Shown here piece after piece: positions 5,438 to 6,366 of a DNA stretch of 6,366 bases (its first letter is position 1; every line of letters begins with the position of its first letter). Location: NCBI GenBank assembly GCA_016763335.1, contig JAESUD010000256.1, positions 1-6,366 of the forward strand, in the 5' to 3' direction. This DNA is from Emcibacteraceae bacterium (GTDB lineage Bacteria; Pseudomonadota; Alphaproteobacteria; Sphingomonadales; Emcibacteraceae). The notes below the pieces were generated by a model, which searched no databases, was not told the origin of the DNA, and was given only the letters and a program-made list of their open reading frames with translations. The translations under genes were made by a program, and so were the position numbers.

Positions 5438-6259
5438 ATGAATCTATTAAAAAGTTTATTAAGTTTCACACTGGTGTCGACGACGCCTGTTTTTGCGGAC
5501 AGTTTTAAAACAAGTGACGGTGTGATCATTGATTATGAAGTTACAGGTGAGGGCGCACCACTTGTTCTGCTCCATAGCGGTATGATGTCTCGTGAAGATA
5601 TGCGCGGGCAAATTGATTATTTTTCAAAGTTTTTTATGGTAATCGCTCCTGATAGCCGCGAACAGGGGCGCAGCTCAAGTTCGGATACGCAAATCAGTTA
5701 TGAATTAATGGCAGGCGATGTAATCGGTTTGCTTGATCATTTGAATGTGGATAAGGCAAGCTTTTTTGGTCAAAGTGATGGCGGCATAACGGCATTAATA
5801 CTTAGTCATTCTTATCCTCAACGCGTTAATAAACTCGCCATCCATGGTGCCGTTTATAACAAAGATGCTTACCCGGCTTCACAAAGAGAGGGATGGGAAA
5901 ATATAACATGGGACGAGAATGCCGATGGGGCAAAAGACCCAGCAGGATTTCCCGGTATGGCCATTTCGCACTATCTGCTAGGACAAAGCGATTTATCGGC
6001 TTTTGAAGGACACATTCAGGAAATGGCGCATATGTGGGCCACGTCACCAAACCTTAGCAAAGCGGATGTTTCAAATATTCAAACGCCGACATTGGTTATT
6101 GTTGGTGATCATTGGGATATTTCCATTGCACACACTGTTGAAATGCATGAAACACTGCCAAATAGTGAACTTTTTATTGCTCCCGGTGCCACCCACTTTA
6201 TCCATCAGGAAAAACCCGATCTGCTTCATAAAGTTTTACATGATTTTCTCATGCAATAA
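5438..6259 (+). CDS. Secreted or periplasmic alpha/beta hydrolase
   Basis: From the ATG at 5438 the product has 273 residues. A Sec signal peptide is clear: basic Lys5, a hydrophobic core (LLSFTLVSTTP), and a VFA/D cleavage site after Ala20. The reading frame extends upstream to a TTG at 5372, but that would bury the signal, so 5438 is preferred; the ribosome binding site is weak (AAGAAA, 5422-5427). The mature enzyme shows PLVLLHSG (41-48, oxyanion region), IAPDSREQGRS (69-79), the nucleophile elbow FFGQSDGG with Ser113, and His253 in GATHF. The acid should be in VGDHWD (222-227): Asp224 or Asp227. It resembles the single-domain hydrolases with GWSDGG elbows, whose substrates are mostly unknown small esters or C-C bonds. 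It is divergent from the Tat-exported PLP enzyme, which suggests a shared extracytoplasmic role. I see no lid domain beyond the usual insertion at about 140-200. Confidence 0.88.
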   Translation: MNLLKSLLSFTLVSTTPVFADSFKTSDGVIIDYEVTGEGAPLVLLHSGMMSREDMRGQIDYFSKFFMVIAPDSREQGRSSSSDTQISYELMAGDVIGLLDHLNVDKASFFGQSDGGITALILSHSYPQRVNKLAIHGAVYNKDAYPASQREGWENITWDENADGAKDPAGFPGMAISHYLLGQSDLSAFEGHIQEMAHMWATSPNLSKADVSNIQTPTLVIVGDHWDISIAHTVEMHETLPNSELFIAPGATHFIHQEKPDLLHKVLHDFLMQ

Positions 6260-6297
6260 TCATCCTTTTCTATTTCATCTATTTATCACTTATGTTA

Positions 6298-6326
6298 TGA
6301 AGCGAATGTAATACAAAATCGCTTCA
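6298..6326. promoter_or_regulatory. Inverted repeat with 8-bp arms before the last gene
   Basis: TGAAGCGA (6298-6305) and TCGCTTCA (6319-6326) are perfect arms separated by 13 bases, with centres 21 bases apart (two helical turns). It lies 38 bases after the hydrolase stop and 20 bases before the ATG at 6347. No U-tract follows on either strand, so an operator for the downstream gene is more likely than an intrinsic terminator. Unlike other dyads here, its arms are half G/C, which makes chance less likely. Confidence 0.5.
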
Positions 6327-6346
6327 AATTAATGTGAGTGTACACA

Positions 6347-6366
6347 ATGTCAGATGAAGTAATTGC
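6347..6366 (+). CDS. Start of an unidentified protein, cut by window edge
   Basis: ATG at 6347 opens a frame running off the end of the window, giving MSDEVI and part of an alanine codon. GTGAG at 6334-6338, eight bases upstream, is an acceptable ribosome binding site. An 8-bp-arm inverted repeat precedes it, and GTGTACAC (6338-6345) is a short palindrome directly before the start. Six residues are too few to identify a family. Confidence 0.5.

Noticed and set aside
1..6366. Mobile element, phage, CRISPR, tRNA or rRNA sequence
   Set aside because: No transposase or integrase motif, repeat-spacer pattern, tRNA cloverleaf or rRNA-like stretch was seen on either strand.

Overview
The window looks like chromosomal DNA from an alphaproteobacterium with fairly low GC content (about 40% by eye, with AT-rich intergenic gaps). 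Two things point to that class. A Shemin-pathway 5-aminolevulinate synthase (hemA) sits beside a hemB of the type lacking the zinc cysteines. Between them lies a MarR regulator resembling alphaproteobacterial LdtR. I cannot name a genus from the sequence.

Layout. Positions 1-519 (minus strand) hold the N-terminal 173 codons of hemB, cut by the window edge. A 137-bp AT-rich divergent region (520-656) separates it from an LdtR-like MarR regulator (657-1175, plus). This gap contains a perfect 12-bp palindrome over the probable -10 box of the regulator. After a 146-bp leader region come hemA (1322-2542) and a 60-residue conserved-looking protein (2563-2745), which has a strong ribosome binding site. 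An APC-type amino acid permease follows (2836-4152). It converges on a Tat-exported class V PLP-dependent enzyme on the minus strand (4149-5372), and the two stop codons interlock in a shared TTAA. Divergent from that enzyme, 65 bp away, is a Sec-exported alpha/beta hydrolase (5438-6259). A perfect 12-bp palindrome lies between those two start codons. The window ends with an 8-bp-arm inverted repeat (6298-6326) and the first seven codons of another plus-strand gene (6347 onward).

How it fits together. The left half is a heme-precursor neighbourhood. HemA makes 5-aminolevulinate from glycine and succinyl-CoA, HemB condenses two molecules of it into porphobilinogen, and the MarR protein is placed to regulate itself and perhaps hemB. 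The right half is an accessory-looking set: an inner-membrane amino acid transporter and two enzymes that both carry export signals. The exported pair shares a very short divergent control region and may be co-regulated, but no substrate can be read from the sequence. I see no RNA genes, CRISPR array, insertion sequence or phage gene, and no gene-free stretch longer than 300 bases. The most unusual items are the Tat-exported PLP enzyme and its divergent exported hydrolase partner; I do not claim a proven new system.
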